Assembly (NCBI GenBank): GCA_946481275.1
Contig: CAMLMV010000049.1
Span: forward strand, 1-50,464
Direction: 5' to 3'
From: an uncultured Massilia sp.
GTDB taxonomy: Bacteria > Pseudomonadota > Gammaproteobacteria > Burkholderiales > Burkholderiaceae
DNA: 50,464 nucleotides
Numbering within the stretch: position 1 is the first letter of the stretch; each line of letters starts with the position of its first letter. The notes beneath the pieces are model-generated. The model was not told the DNA's origin. It ran no database searches and saw only the letters and a list, made by a program, of their open reading frames with translations. Below, one piece after another: positions 30,211 through 41,300 of this stretch. Made by a program: the position numbers and the translations under genes.

Positions 30211-32523
30211 ATGGATTCGTCAATCGATAAAAAAGAAGAACTACGTCAACAACTGCGGGCTGCCGCGCTCGAGTACCACCAGTTTCCCACTCCCGGCAAG
30301 ATCGCCGTCACCCCGACCAAATCCGTCTTGAACCAGCGCGACCTGGCCCTGGCGTACTCACCGGGCGTCGCCGCACCGTGCGAAGAAATCGTCAAGGACC
30401 CGTCCACCGCCTATAAATATACGGCGCGCGGCAACCTCGTCGCGGTGATCTCGAACGGTACCGCCGTCCTCGGCCTTGGCAACATCGGCCCGCTTGCCTC
30501 GAAACCGGTCATGGAAGGCAAGGGCGTGCTGTTCAAGAAGTTCGCCGGCATCGACGTGTTCGACATCGAGATCAACGAGCAAGACCCCGACAAGCTGGTC
30601 GACATCATCGCCTCGCTGGAGCCGACCTTCGGCGGCATCAACCTGGAAGACATCAAGGCGCCCGAGTGCTTCTACATCGAGCGCAAGCTGCGCGAGCGCA
30701 TGAAGATCCCCGTCTTCCACGACGACCAGCACGGCACCGCGATCATCGTCGGCGCCGCCATCCTGAACGGCCTGAAGGTCGTCAATAAAGATCTCAAGAA
30801 GTGCAAGATGGTCGTGTCCGGCGCGGGCGCGGCGGCACTGGCCTGCCTCGACCTTGCCGTCGACCTCGGCTTCCCGATCGAGAATATTTACGTGACCGAC
30901 CTCGCCGGCGTCGTCTACAAAGGCCGCACCGAGCTGATGGACCCGGACAAGGAGCGCTTCGCGCAGGACACGCCGCACCGCACGCTGGCCGAAATCATTC
31001 CGGACGCCGACATCTTCCTGGGCCTGTCCGCCGGCGGCGTGCTGAAGCCGGAAATGGTCGCGAAGATGGCGCCGAACCCGCTGATCCTGGCACTCGCCAA
31101 CCCGAACCCGGAAATCCTGCCGGAAGACGCGAAGGCCGTCCGCAACGACGTCATCATCGCCACCGGCCGTTCGGACTACCCGAACCAGGTCAACAACGTG
31201 CTGTGCTTCCCGTACATGTTCCGCGGCGCGCTGGACTGCGGCGCGACGACGATCACGCGCGAAATGGAAATCGCCGTCGTGCACGCGATCGCCGACCTGG
31301 CCCACGCCGAGCAGTCGGACATCGTGGCGTCGGCCTACGGCATCTCGAACCTGTCGTTCGGTCCGGAATACCTGATCCCGATGCCGTTCGACCCGCGCCT
31401 GCTGACGCATATCGCGCCGGCCGTCGCCAAGGCCGCGATGGAAGGCGGCGTCGCCACCCGTCCGATCGCCGACCTGGCCGCGTACGCCGAGAGCCTGGAG
31501 CAATTCGTCTACCGCAGCGGCAGCTTCATGAAGCCGCTGTTCCAGATCGCCAAGAGCGCGCCGGCTGAACTGAAGCGCATCGTCTACGCCGAGGGCGAGG
31601 AAGAGCGCGTGCTGCGCGCCGTGCAGGTCGTCGTCGACGAGAACCTGGCCCGTCCGATCCTCGTCGGCCGTCCGGCCGTGCTGGAAAAGCGCATCGAGAA
31701 ATTCGGCCTGCGCCTGAAGCTGGGCAAGCACTTCGACGTCATCAACCCCGACTTCGACGAGCGCTACCGCGATTACTGGCAGTCGTACCACCAGATGGTC
31801 ATGCGCAAGGGCATCACGGAAGACCTCGCCAAGCTGGCGATGCGCCGCCGTCACACGCTGATCGGCGCGATGATGATCCACAAGGGCGACGCCGACGGCA
31901 TGATCTGCGGCACCTACGGCACGACCGACGTGCACCTGCAGTACATCGACCAGGTGCTGGGCAAGCGTGCCGGCAGCAATGTCTATGCGGCGCTGAACTT
32001 CATCATCACGCAGGAACGCCAGATCGCGATGGTCGACACGCACGTCAACGAGAACCCGACCGCCGAAGAGCTGGCCGAGATCACGCTGATGGCGTCCGAG
32101 GAACTGGAGCGCCTGGGCATCACGCCGCGCGTGGCGCTGCTGTCGCACTCGAACTTCGGCACGTCGAACAGCGCGTCCGCCAGGAAGATGCGTGCCGCGC
32201 TGGGCCTCATCCAGCAAAAGGCTCCCGGCCTGGAAGTCGACGGCGAGATGCACGGCGACACGGCACTGGATTCGAAGCTGCGCGCCAAGATCATGCCGCA
32301 GTCGACGCTGAAGGGCGACGCCAACCTGCTCGTCATGCCGAACATCGAAGCCGCGAACATCGCCTACAACGTGGTCAAGACGGCGGCCGGCAGCGGCATC
32401 GCCATCGGCCCCGTGCTGCTGGGTTGCGCGCGTCCGGTGCACATCCTGACCCCGTCGGCGACCGTGCGCCGCATCGTCAACATGACGGCGCTGTGCGTCG
32501 TGGACGCCGTCTCGGAGCGTTGA
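30211..32523 (+). CDS. maeB: NADP-dependent malic enzyme with phosphotransacetylase-like domain
   Basis: Oxidatively decarboxylates malate to pyruvate, giving NADPH. The 770-residue MaeB type has a malic domain about 1-430 ([53 protein letters not shown] for [12 protein letters not shown]) and a PTA-like domain about 440-770 ([45 protein letters not shown]) that usually senses acetyl-CoA rather than catalysing. The start region has AGGAAGG about 13 nt before the ATG. It stands alone with its own promoter and terminator. Confidence 0.96.
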   Translation: MDSSIDKKEELRQQLRAAALEYHQFPTPGKIAVTPTKSVLNQRDLALAYSPGVAAPCEEIVKDPSTAYKYTARGNLVAVISNGTAVLGLGNIGPLASKPVMEGKGVLFKKFAGIDVFDIEINEQDPDKLVDIIASLEPTFGGINLEDIKAPECFYIERKLRERMKIPVFHDDQHGTAIIVGAAILNGLKVVNKDLKKCKMVVSGAGAAALACLDLAVDLGFPIENIYVTDLAGVVYKGRTELMDPDKERFAQDTPHRTLAEIIPDADIFLGLSAGGVLKPEMVAKMAPNPLILALANPNPEILPEDAKAVRNDVIIATGRSDYPNQVNNVLCFPYMFRGALDCGATTITREMEIAVVHAIADLAHAEQSDIVASAYGISNLSFGPEYLIPMPFDPRLLTHIAPAVAKAAMEGGVATRPIADLAAYAESLEQFVYRSGSFMKPLFQIAKSAPAELKRIVYAEGEEERVLRAVQVVVDENLARPILVGRPAVLEKRIEKFGLRLKLGKHFDVINPDFDERYRDYWQSYHQMVMRKGITEDLAKLAMRRRHTLIGAMMIHKGDADGMICGTYGTTDVHLQYIDQVLGKRAGSNVYAALNFIITQERQIAMVDTHVNENPTAEELAEITLMASEELERLGITPRVALLSHSNFGTSNSASARKMRAALGLIQQKAPGLEVDGEMHGDTALDSKLRAKIMPQSTLKGDANLLVMPNIEAANIAYNVVKTAAGSGIAIGPVLLGCARPVHILTPSATVRRIVNMTALCVVDAVSER

Positions 32524-32563
32524 TACGACATCTTTGTGTTGTAGATTCGCCACCTGTGACGAA

Positions 32564-32599
32564 ATGACCAAAAAGGGCCTATTGCGGCCCTTTTGTCAT
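32564..32599 (+). terminator. maeB terminator
   Basis: AAAAGGGCC (32571-32579) pairs with GGCCCTTTT (32586-32594) across a 6-nt loop, with outer atgac/gtcat arms extending the stem. The T-run is short but the stem is strong. Confidence 0.8.
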
Positions 32600-32725
32600 T
32601 GAAATGTAGAAGTTCCCGACATTTCGTGAATATGTAATAAAGCTTGAGGGACTCGTAACAATGCGTAATCACGCGACGTGTTTGCGTGGTTTCAGGCGAT
32701 AATAGACGAGTACATATTGTTTATT

Positions 32726-32747
32726 TTGCACGATTTCTTTCGTGCAA
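32726..32747. promoter_or_regulatory. 8-bp inverted repeat, likely operator upstream of gmd
   Basis: TTGCACGA (32726-32733) and TCGTGCAA (32740-32747) are perfect reverse complements around a 6-nt spacer. It ends 20 nt before the gmd -10 hexamer, overlapping where a -35 would be, so it could bind a regulator of the polysaccharide genes. Confidence 0.55.
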
Positions 32748-32764
32748 GGCCAAAAGCACCACTC

Positions 32765-33928
<1,164 letters not shown>

Positions 33929-33929
33929 C

Positions 33930-34883
33930 ATGAACCTTTTGGTCGCGGAAGATCTCGTCCGTATAAGGGAGCCAATAAGCGACCCGCAAGAGGGCGAGGG
34001 CAAGCGCGCCCTCATCACCGGCCTGCGCGGTTTCACCGGCTACTACATGGCCCGCGAGCTCACGGCGGCGGGCTACCATGTGTTCGGCACGGTGCTGCCG
34101 GGCAGCGAGACCGGACCGGACATCTTCACCGTCGACCTGAACGACCGCGCCGCACTGGCCGCCGTCATCGAGCAGGTGCGGCCGGACGTGGTCGTCCACC
34201 TGGCCGCCATCGCATTCGTGGCCCACAACGACGCCGAGCAGATGTACCGCGTCAACGTGGTCGGTACCCGCAACCTGCTGGAAGCGCTGGCGCACGGTGC
34301 GCACAAACCGTCCAGCGTGCTGCTCGCGTCGTCCGCCAACATCTATGGCAACGCGGCGGTGTCCGTGATCGACGAATTCGTCCCGCCCGCGCCGGCCAAC
34401 GACTACGCCGTCAGCAAGCTCGCGATGGAATACATGGCGCGCCTGTGGATGGACAAGCTGCCGATCGTGATCGCGCGGCCGTTCAACTACACGGGCGTCG
34501 GCCAGAACGAGAGCTTCCTGCTGCCCAAGATCGTGTCGCACTTCCGCAAGGGCGCGCACCGCATCGAGCTGGGCAACCTGGCGATCGCGCGCGATTTTTC
34601 CGACGTGCGCATGGTCGCGAAAAGCTACCGGCGCCTGCTCGCGGCGGCGCCCGCGGGCGAAGTCTTCAACGTCTGCTCCGGCCGCTCGCACTCGCTCGAG
34701 AGTGTCATCGACATGATGAACGACATCGCCGGCTACCGCATCGAAGTGCACGTCACCCCCGCCTTCGTGCGCGCCAACGAGGTGCTCACGCTGTCCGGCA
34801 GCAATGCCAAGCTGGCAGGCACGATCGGTACGATCGAGCCCACGCCGCTGGTCGAGACGCTGCGCTGGATGTACCAGGCGTGA
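33930..34883 (+). CDS. rmd: GDP-6-deoxy-D-mannose reductase
   Basis: NAD(P)H-dependent SDR reducing the Gmd product to GDP-D-rhamnose. The 317 residues have a longer N-terminus (about 22 residues) before ALITGLRGFTGYYMARELTA (GxxGFxG). NDYAVSKLAMEYMARLW carries Tyr-x3-Lys, and RPFNYTGVGQNESFLLPKIV is family-like. It lacks features of GDP-fucose synthase (WcaG), which favours RMD over GMER. It overlaps the next gene by 4 nt (GTGA). Confidence 0.92.
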   Translation: MNLLVAEDLVRIREPISDPQEGEGKRALITGLRGFTGYYMARELTAAGYHVFGTVLPGSETGPDIFTVDLNDRAALAAVIEQVRPDVVVHLAAIAFVAHNDAEQMYRVNVVGTRNLLEALAHGAHKPSSVLLASSANIYGNAAVSVIDEFVPPAPANDYAVSKLAMEYMARLWMDKLPIVIARPFNYTGVGQNESFLLPKIVSHFRKGAHRIELGNLAIARDFSDVRMVAKSYRRLLAAAPAGEVFNVCSGRSHSLESVIDMMNDIAGYRIEVHVTPAFVRANEVLTLSGSNAKLAGTIGTIEPTPLVETLRWMYQA

Positions 34884-36157
34884 ACAGGGTACCGACCGGC
34901 CTGGACACCACCATGATCGAACTGGGCCTCCCCAAGCGACTACCGGACGATACGTCCGCCGTGCAGGACCGCCTGCGCACGGTGCCGGGCGCCGCCGAGG
35001 CCGCGAACGATGCGCTCGTCCAGCCGGACCTGCAGCCGGATCTGCACATCGGCATCGGCACGACCATGATCGAACCGGCCTTCACGGGCGGGCACCTGGA
35101 CGGCATCGGCGTCTATACGCAGGCGCTGCTGCGCCACCTGCCGCACGCCGGCTGCGCGATGCGGCCGTATTCCTGGCCGCGCCTGCGCAGTGCCGGGCCC
35201 GTGACGAAGGGCGAGGCCTTGCCCCACACCTTCGAGCGCGCCTCGTTCGTCGACCTCGTGACGCCGAACGCGCACCGCGTGCACATGCCCGTCGACGTGT
35301 TCCACGTGACGGACTATCGCGTCGTGCGCATGGATTGCCCCGTGGTGGCCAGCCTGCACGATGCGCTGCCCGTAAAACATCCCGAGTGGTGCAACCCGCG
35401 CATGCGCGGCCTGAAGAACTGGCTGCAGCGCAAGGCCGCGCAAAAGGCCGACCACGTGATCGCGCTGTCGCACTTCGCCATCGACGAACTGGTCGAATGC
35501 TTCGGCATCGACGAGCGCCGCATCACCGTCGTGCCGTGCGGCGTGGACGACGAATGGCTAGCTCCGCCGCCGGCCCCCGCCGTGGCGACGACCCTGCAAG
35601 CCAACGGATTGCGTCCGGGGTATTTCCTGTTCGTGGGTACGCTGCAGCCGCGCAAGAACGTCGAGCGCCTGCTGGACGCGTACCTGTCGCTGCCGCCCGC
35701 CGTGCGCGCGGAGCGCCAGCTCGTCATCGTCGGCAGCGCCGGCGCGCGCTCGGACGAGCTGCTGCGCCGTATCGCCGCCGCCGTGCAGGACGGCGCCAAC
35801 GTCGTCTGGCTGAACCGCCTCACCGACAACACCGAGCTGCGCCACGTGTATGCGGGCGCGGGCGTGTTCGTGTTCGCCTCGCTGTACGAAGGCTTCGGCA
35901 TCCCGGTGGTCGAGGCGTTCGCGTCCGGCGTGCCGGTCGTCGCATCGAACACGACGTCGCTGCCGGAAGTGACGGCCGGCGCGGCGCTGGAGGTCGATCC
36001 GCTCGACACCGGCGCGATCGCCGACGCCATGCTCACGCTGGCGCGCGAATCCGCCGTGCGGGCGCGCTGCATCACGGCCGGGCGCGCGCGCGCCGCCCAG
36101 CTGACCTGGAACGCGACGGCGCGGCAGACCGCCGCCCTCTACCGCTCCTTACTCTGA
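34880..36157 (+). CDS. GT4 family glycosyltransferase, WbpY-like
   Basis: Probable D-rhamnosyl- or mannosyltransferase using a GDP-sugar. The GT-B fold starts at about residue 50: IGIGTTMIEPAF, GHLDGIGVYTQALLRHLP. DVFHVTDYRVV and CPVVASLHDALPVKHPEW follow, and the C-terminal half has FLFVGTLQPRKNVERLLDAY and FASLYEGFGIPVVEAFASG (Glu-x7-Glu). Taking GTG 34880 gives 425 residues; ATG 34913 and ATG 35066 are in frame. The first about 50 residues are an extension containing a second TTMIE, see findings. The resemblance to Pseudomonas WbpY is inferred from memory and context. Confidence 0.82.
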   Translation: MNRVPTGLDTTMIELGLPKRLPDDTSAVQDRLRTVPGAAEAANDALVQPDLQPDLHIGIGTTMIEPAFTGGHLDGIGVYTQALLRHLPHAGCAMRPYSWPRLRSAGPVTKGEALPHTFERASFVDLVTPNAHRVHMPVDVFHVTDYRVVRMDCPVVASLHDALPVKHPEWCNPRMRGLKNWLQRKAAQKADHVIALSHFAIDELVECFGIDERRITVVPCGVDDEWLAPPPAPAVATTLQANGLRPGYFLFVGTLQPRKNVERLLDAYLSLPPAVRAERQLVIVGSAGARSDELLRRIAAAVQDGANVVWLNRLTDNTELRHVYAGAGVFVFASLYEGFGIPVVEAFASGVPVVASNTTSLPEVTAGAALEVDPLDTGAIADAMLTLARESAVRARCITAGRARAAQLTWNATARQTAALYRSLL

Positions 36158-36170
36158 TCAGACTGTCTCC

Positions 36171-37334
36171 ATGACCCAGCCCATGCGTGTCCTGCACTTC
36201 TACAAGACCTATTTCCCCGATTCGGTCGGCGGGGTCGAACAGGTCATCCGTCAGATGTGCGTGGGAACAGGGCGTTTGGGCATCACGAACCAGGTGCTGT
36301 CGCTGTCGCGCGACCGGCGCCTGGAACCGTTCGACTACGAAGGCCATACGGTGCACCGGGCGCCGCTGAATTTCGAGGTGGCGTCGAATGCGGTGTCGGT
36401 GCAGGCGATCGGCAAGCTGGCGCGCATGGCGGCCGAAGCCGACGTCGTGCACTACCACTTTCCGTGGCCGTTCATGGACCTGGCGCACTTCCTCGCGCGC
36501 ATCGACAAGCCGACCGTCGTCACGTACCACTCCGACATCGTGCGCCAGAAAGCGCTGCTGAAGTTGTACCAGCCCCTGAAGCACCGGTTCCTGGAAAGCG
36601 TCGACACGATCGTCGCGACGTCGCCCAATTATCTCGCCTCGTCGGCCGTGCTCGACCGCTACCGCGACAAGACGCGCGTGATCACGTTCGGCCTCGACAA
36701 ATCCAGCTATCCGGAACCGGACCAGGCGCGCCTGGACCATTGGCGCGCGCGGGTCGGCCCGAAATTCTTCCTGTTCGTGGGCGTGCTGCGCTACTACAAG
36801 GGCCTGCACATCCTGCTCGACGCCGTGGCCGGCACGGATTACCCGGTCGTGATCGTCGGCGCGGGCCCGATCGAGGCGGAACTGAAGGCCCACGCGGAAC
36901 GCCTGGGCCTGAAACGCGTGCAGTTCGTCGGCGCCGTGGACGACCTCGACAAGGCCGCGCTGCTCAAGCTGTGCTATGCCGTCGCCTTCCCGTCGCACCT
37001 GCGTTCGGAAGCCTTCGGCATCTCGCTGCTGGAAGGCGCGATGTACGGCAAGCCGATGATCTCCAGCGAGATCGGCACGGGCACCACCTACATCAACGTG
37101 CATGGCGAGACCGGCCTGGTCGTGCCGCCGTCCGACCACGAGGCGCTGCGCGCCGCGATGACGCGGCTGTGGAACGATCCGCGCATGGCGCAGGAGATGG
37201 GCCAGCGCGCGGAAGCACGCTACTGGCAGCTGTTCACGTCGGCGCAGATGGCCGACAACTATGCGCGCCTGTACCAGGAACTGGTGGCGCGCAGGGCGGA
37301 AGTGCGGCTCGCGGCCGCGCCGCGCCTCGGATAA
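36171..37334 (+). CDS. GT4 family glycosyltransferase, WbpZ-like
   Basis: Cytoplasmic-face sugar transferase of 387 residues in GT-B fold. N-terminal half: RVLHFYKTYFPDSVGGVEQV, DVVHYHFPWPFMD, TVVTYHSDIVRQK. C-terminal half: FLFVGVLRYYKGLHILLDAV, VVIVGAGPIEAEL, FPSHLRSEAFGISLLEGAMYG (Glu-x7-Glu). The set gmd, rmd, WbpY-like, WbpZ-like resembles the D-rhamnan (A-band/common polysaccharide antigen) pathway. No wbpX, wzm or wzt lies in the window, so the rest of the pathway must be elsewhere or absent. It ends immediately next to the HD-GYP gene on the opposite strand. Confidence 0.85.
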   Translation: MTQPMRVLHFYKTYFPDSVGGVEQVIRQMCVGTGRLGITNQVLSLSRDRRLEPFDYEGHTVHRAPLNFEVASNAVSVQAIGKLARMAAEADVVHYHFPWPFMDLAHFLARIDKPTVVTYHSDIVRQKALLKLYQPLKHRFLESVDTIVATSPNYLASSAVLDRYRDKTRVITFGLDKSSYPEPDQARLDHWRARVGPKFFLFVGVLRYYKGLHILLDAVAGTDYPVVIVGAGPIEAELKAHAERLGLKRVQFVGAVDDLDKAALLKLCYAVAFPSHLRSEAFGISLLEGAMYGKPMISSEIGTGTTYINVHGETGLVVPPSDHEALRAAMTRLWNDPRMAQEMGQRAEARYWQLFTSAQMADNYARLYQELVARRAEVRLAAAPRLG

Positions 37335-38363
37335 TCACGCCGCTGCCTGCATCGGTGCCGCTGCCGGCACCTCGTCCCGCTCCGCCCACCGCTCGCGGAT
37401 CCCCCGAATGGCCGGCATCTGCGCGAGGAACAGGTCGATCAGCTCCGGATCGAAATGCTTGCCCTTCTGCTCGACGAGGAAGTCGAGCGCCTCGGCTTCC
37501 GTCCACGCCTTCTTGTACGGCCGGATCGACGTCAGCGCGTCGAACACGTCGGCGATGGCGCAGATGCGGCCTTCGAGCGGGATGTCCTTGCCGGCCAGAC
37601 TGTTCGGATAACCGCTGCCGTCCCATTTCTCGTGGTGGGTGAGGGCGATGTTGCGCGCCAGCGCCAGCACGCCGTGGTCGTGCCGGCCGATGATCTCGGC
37701 TCCGATGTGCGCGTGGCTCTGCATGATCTTCCATTCGTCCGGATCGAGCGGTCCGGGTTTCTGCAGCACGCGGTCGGGGATGCCGATCTTGCCCACGTCG
37801 TGCATGGGCGCGGCGTGCAGCAGGTCGTCCGCTTCCGCTTCCGTCATGCCGGCGGCGAGGCCGAGGATGCGCGCGAAATGGCTCATGCGGATGACGTGCA
37901 GGCCCGTCTCGTTGTCCTTGTATTCGGCGGCCAGGCCGAGGCGTTGGACGATCTCCAGGCGCGACGCGCGCAGTTCTTCCATGCGCACGAGCGACAGGTG
38001 GGTGCGCACGCGCGCGCGCACGATCGGCGGGCTGACGGGCTTGGTGATGTAGTCGACGGCGCCGGCTTCGAAGCCTTCCACCTCGTCGCTCGTGTCGTTG
38101 AGCGCGGTGACGAAGATGACGGGGACGGCGGCCAGCGCCGGATCGGCCTTGAGGGCGGCACACACTTCGTAGCCGCTCATGCCGGGCATCATCACGTCGA
38201 GCAGGACCAGGTCTGGCGTCTCTTCGCGCGCCAGTTCGAGCGCGCGCGGGCCGTCCTTGGCGAAGCGCAGGCGGTAGTGGTCTTGCAGGATCTGGCGCAG
38301 CAATTGCAGGTTGCTGGCCTCGTCGTCGACCGCGAGGATCAGCGGCTGGGTGACGGTGGTCAT
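37335..38363 (-). CDS. RpfG-like HD-GYP response regulator (c-di-GMP phosphodiesterase)
   Basis: 342 residues: receiver about 8-125 (LAVDDEASNLQLL, DLVLLDVMMPGMSGYEV with phospho-Asp, TALNDTSDEVEG, YITKPV) and HD-GYP about 140-325 (LAAEYKDNETGLHVIRMS, HAAPMHDVGKIGIPD with the HD, THHEKWDGSGYPN with the GYP). All metal and GYP positions appear intact, so c-di-GMP hydrolysis is likely. The gene overlaps the MHYT hybrid kinase by 4 nt (ATGA) and is its probable partner, as RpfG is for RpfC. It converges with the glycosyltransferase gene with no gap. Confidence 0.93.
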   Translation of the reverse strand: MTTVTQPLILAVDDEASNLQLLRQILQDHYRLRFAKDGPRALELAREETPDLVLLDVMMPGMSGYEVCAALKADPALAAVPVIFVTALNDTSDEVEGFEAGAVDYITKPVSPPIVRARVRTHLSLVRMEELRASRLEIVQRLGLAAEYKDNETGLHVIRMSHFARILGLAAGMTEAEADDLLHAAPMHDVGKIGIPDRVLQKPGPLDPDEWKIMQSHAHIGAEIIGRHDHGVLALARNIALTHHEKWDGSGYPNSLAGKDIPLEGRICAIADVFDALTSIRPYKKAWTEAEALDFLVEQKGKHFDPELIDLFLAQMPAIRGIRERWAERDEVPAAAPMQAAA

Positions 38364-41300
38364 TCGGTGATCTCCTGTGCCGGCTCGTCGATGGCGGCCA
38401 GCACGGTGTCAAGTTGTTGCAGGGCGAGGTCGAATTCGAAATCGGAAATGGCGGCGTGCACTTGCGCGACGCGGGCGGCGAGCGGATGGCTGCTCGTGGC
38501 GGCGGCGAGGCCCGCCAGCGCGGCGTCGTCCAGGCTGCCGAGCTTGAGCGCGTCGCGCAGCACGTTGCCGGCGCGGCGCGCGCGGTCCAGGTCGGCCACG
38601 GGGCGCGCCGCCTGCGGCCTGGCGGCGGCCGGCTGGGGCAGGACCGCGCGGATCGCGTCCAGCGCGGCGTCGAGCAGGCCGCACAGGTCGGCCAGCGACG
38701 CTTCCAGCGTGGGCTCGGCGGCCGGATACAGCCTGCCGCTGTCGCCGTCGACGAGGCCTTCCAGCCTGGCCAGCGCATCGGCCAGCAGTTCGAGGCCGAG
38801 ATTGGCGGCGATGCCGCGCACCTTGTGGGCCTGCATGCGCAGCGCGAGGTAGTCGGCCGCCGTGGCCTGGGCCGCGAGCGTCGCGCCGAGGCCGTCGTGC
38901 TGGGTGGCGAAGTGGGCGATGGCTTCCAGCCAGGCGTCTTCGTTGCCGTTCCAGCGGCGCACGCCGGCGTGGCGGTTGAGGGTCTGGCGTTCCTGCGCGG
39001 GCAGGTCGTCCGCGTGGTGGCCGGGCCCGAGGCCCAGCACGCGCGCGATCTCGTGCGACAGCGCGAACCAGTCGACCGGCTTGCTCGCGAAGCCGTCCAT
39101 GCCGGCCTCGACGCTGGCGCGGCGGTGCTCGGCCAGCACGCTGGCCGTCATGGCGATGACCGGTACGCGCGCCCGGCCGCTGGCGGCCTCCTGGTCGCGG
39201 ATCATGCGCGTGGCGGTGAGGCCGTCGATGGTCGGCATCTGGAAATCCATCAGGATCACGTCGAAGCGCTCGCGGGCCGCGATCTCGACGACGGCGGCGC
39301 CGTCGCCGACGGCCGTCATCGTGTGGCCGCGGCGCGCCAGCAGCAGTTGCAGCAGCTCCTGGTTCTGCGGCACGTCGTCCGCCACCAGCACGCGCAGCGG
39401 CGGCAGGGCGGCGGCCGTGCGCACGCGCGGCTGCTGCGGGGCGAAGCGCGCCAGCACGAGCGGCAGCACCACGTGGAACGTCGTGCCCCGGCCCGGCTCG
39501 CTCTCGGCCCAGATGCGGCCGCCCATCAGGTCGACCAGCTGCTTGCAGATCGTGGTGCCGAGGCCCGTGCCGCCGAAGCGGCGCGTCATCGACGCGTCGG
39601 CCTGGGTGAACGGTTCGAAGATGGCGGACAGGCGCTCGGGCGCGATGCCGATGCCGGTGTCGCTGATCGTGAAGTGCAGGTGTTCGTCCTTCAGGTCGGC
39701 GCGCAGGGTGACGCTGCCCTGTTCCGTGAACTTGATCGCGTTGTCGAGCAGGTTGGTGAGCACCTGGCGCACGCGCAGCTCGTCGCCGCGCAGGCAGGTC
39801 GGCAGCGCCGGATCGTAATGGATGTCGACGTGCAGGCCTTTCGCACGCGCGTTCGCGGCCAGCGTCGACGACAGTTCGTCGATCAGCGACAGCAGGTTGT
39901 AGTCGTTCTGTTCCAGCTCCACCGCGCCTTTTTCCAGCTTGGCGGTGTCGAGGATCTCGTTGAGGAGGCGCAGCAGGGCGCGGCCCGAGCTGCGGATCGT
40001 GTCCAGGTGGCGGCGCTGGTCGGCGTTCAGCTCGCCGTCCAGCAGCACGTCGGTGAAGCCGAGGATGGCATTCATCGGCGTGCGGATCTCGTGGCTCATG
40101 TTGGCGACGAAGCTCGCGCGCGCCGCGGCCGCCTGCTCGGCGTGTTCCTTCGCCACGCGCAGCGCGTCTTCCATCTCGCGCCGCTCCGTGATGTCGAGGA
40201 TGACGCCGTCCAGCCAGCACAGCTCGCCCGCCTCGTTGCGCACGCCGGTGCCGTTTTCCCACATCCAGCGGGTGCTGCCGTCCGCATGCAATAAACGGTA
40301 TTCGACGAGGTACGGCCGGTCCTCGCGCAACGCGGTGGCGATCGTCTCCGACACGCGCACGCGGTCGGCCGCGTGGATCAGGGGTGCGAACGCGCGGCGC
40401 GGCGCCGCGCCGAGGAAGTCGCGGCCCGGATAGCCGGTGATGCGCTCGACGGCGTCGCTGATGAACAGCATCGGCGCTTCGCCGTCGACCAGGCTGCTGC
40501 GGTACGAGATGCCGGGGATGTTGCCGATCAGCGAACGGAACTGCTGCTCGCTGGCGCGCAGCGCCTGTTCCATCTTGCGCCGGTCGCTGATATCGGTGAT
40601 GAAGCAGACGAACAGGTCCTGCCCGTCCAGGCGCGCATGGCCGAGGGCGCGCCGGATCGGCACGATGCTGCCGTCCTTGCAGCGGCCCGTCACGTCGGCA
40701 CCGCGCGCGCTGGGGCTGATCTCGCCCGTCCGCAGCGAGCGCAGCAGGCCGACTTCCTCGGACGCGGACTCGTTGCCGATCACGAGCCGGATGTTATGGC
40801 CGACGATCTCGTCGCGGCGCCAGCCGAAAATGCGTTCGGCCGAGGCATTGAATTCGCGGATGGTGCCCTGGCGGTCGACCGTGATCACGCCGTCGACCGT
40901 GGTGGTGAGCAGCGCCCGCATCCACGCTTCGCTGCGCGACAGTTCGCGGAACATCTGGCGGTAGCGCAGCAGGCCGTTGGCGGCCAGCACGAAGACGGTG
41001 AAGGCGACGGTGATCAGGGTGATCGCCAGCGCCAGGAAGGTGCTGGTCTTGTGGGTCGTCTGCGTCGCCGCTTGCCCGACGAAGCGCGCGGCGCCCATGC
41101 CCGTGTAATGCATGCCGGCGATCGCGCAGCCCATCACGATGGCGGCCAGCAGGAGGCGGCGTTGCTCGCTCAGCCGGTGCGACAGGCTGGACAGGCCGAA
41201 GCGCACCCACAGCGCCAGGGTCGCCAGCACGACGGCGACGACGATCGACAGCCCGAACATGAACGGGTCGTAGCGCAGCTCCAGGCCCATCCGCATGCCG

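Noticed and set aside
30358..32571. Long minus-strand open frame opposite maeB (737 residues)
   Set aside because: Same shadow pattern; the opposite strand encodes a full MaeB.
38414..40294. Long plus-strand open frame opposite the MHYT kinase (626 residues)
   Set aside because: Composition is typical of antisense frames and there are no domain motifs.
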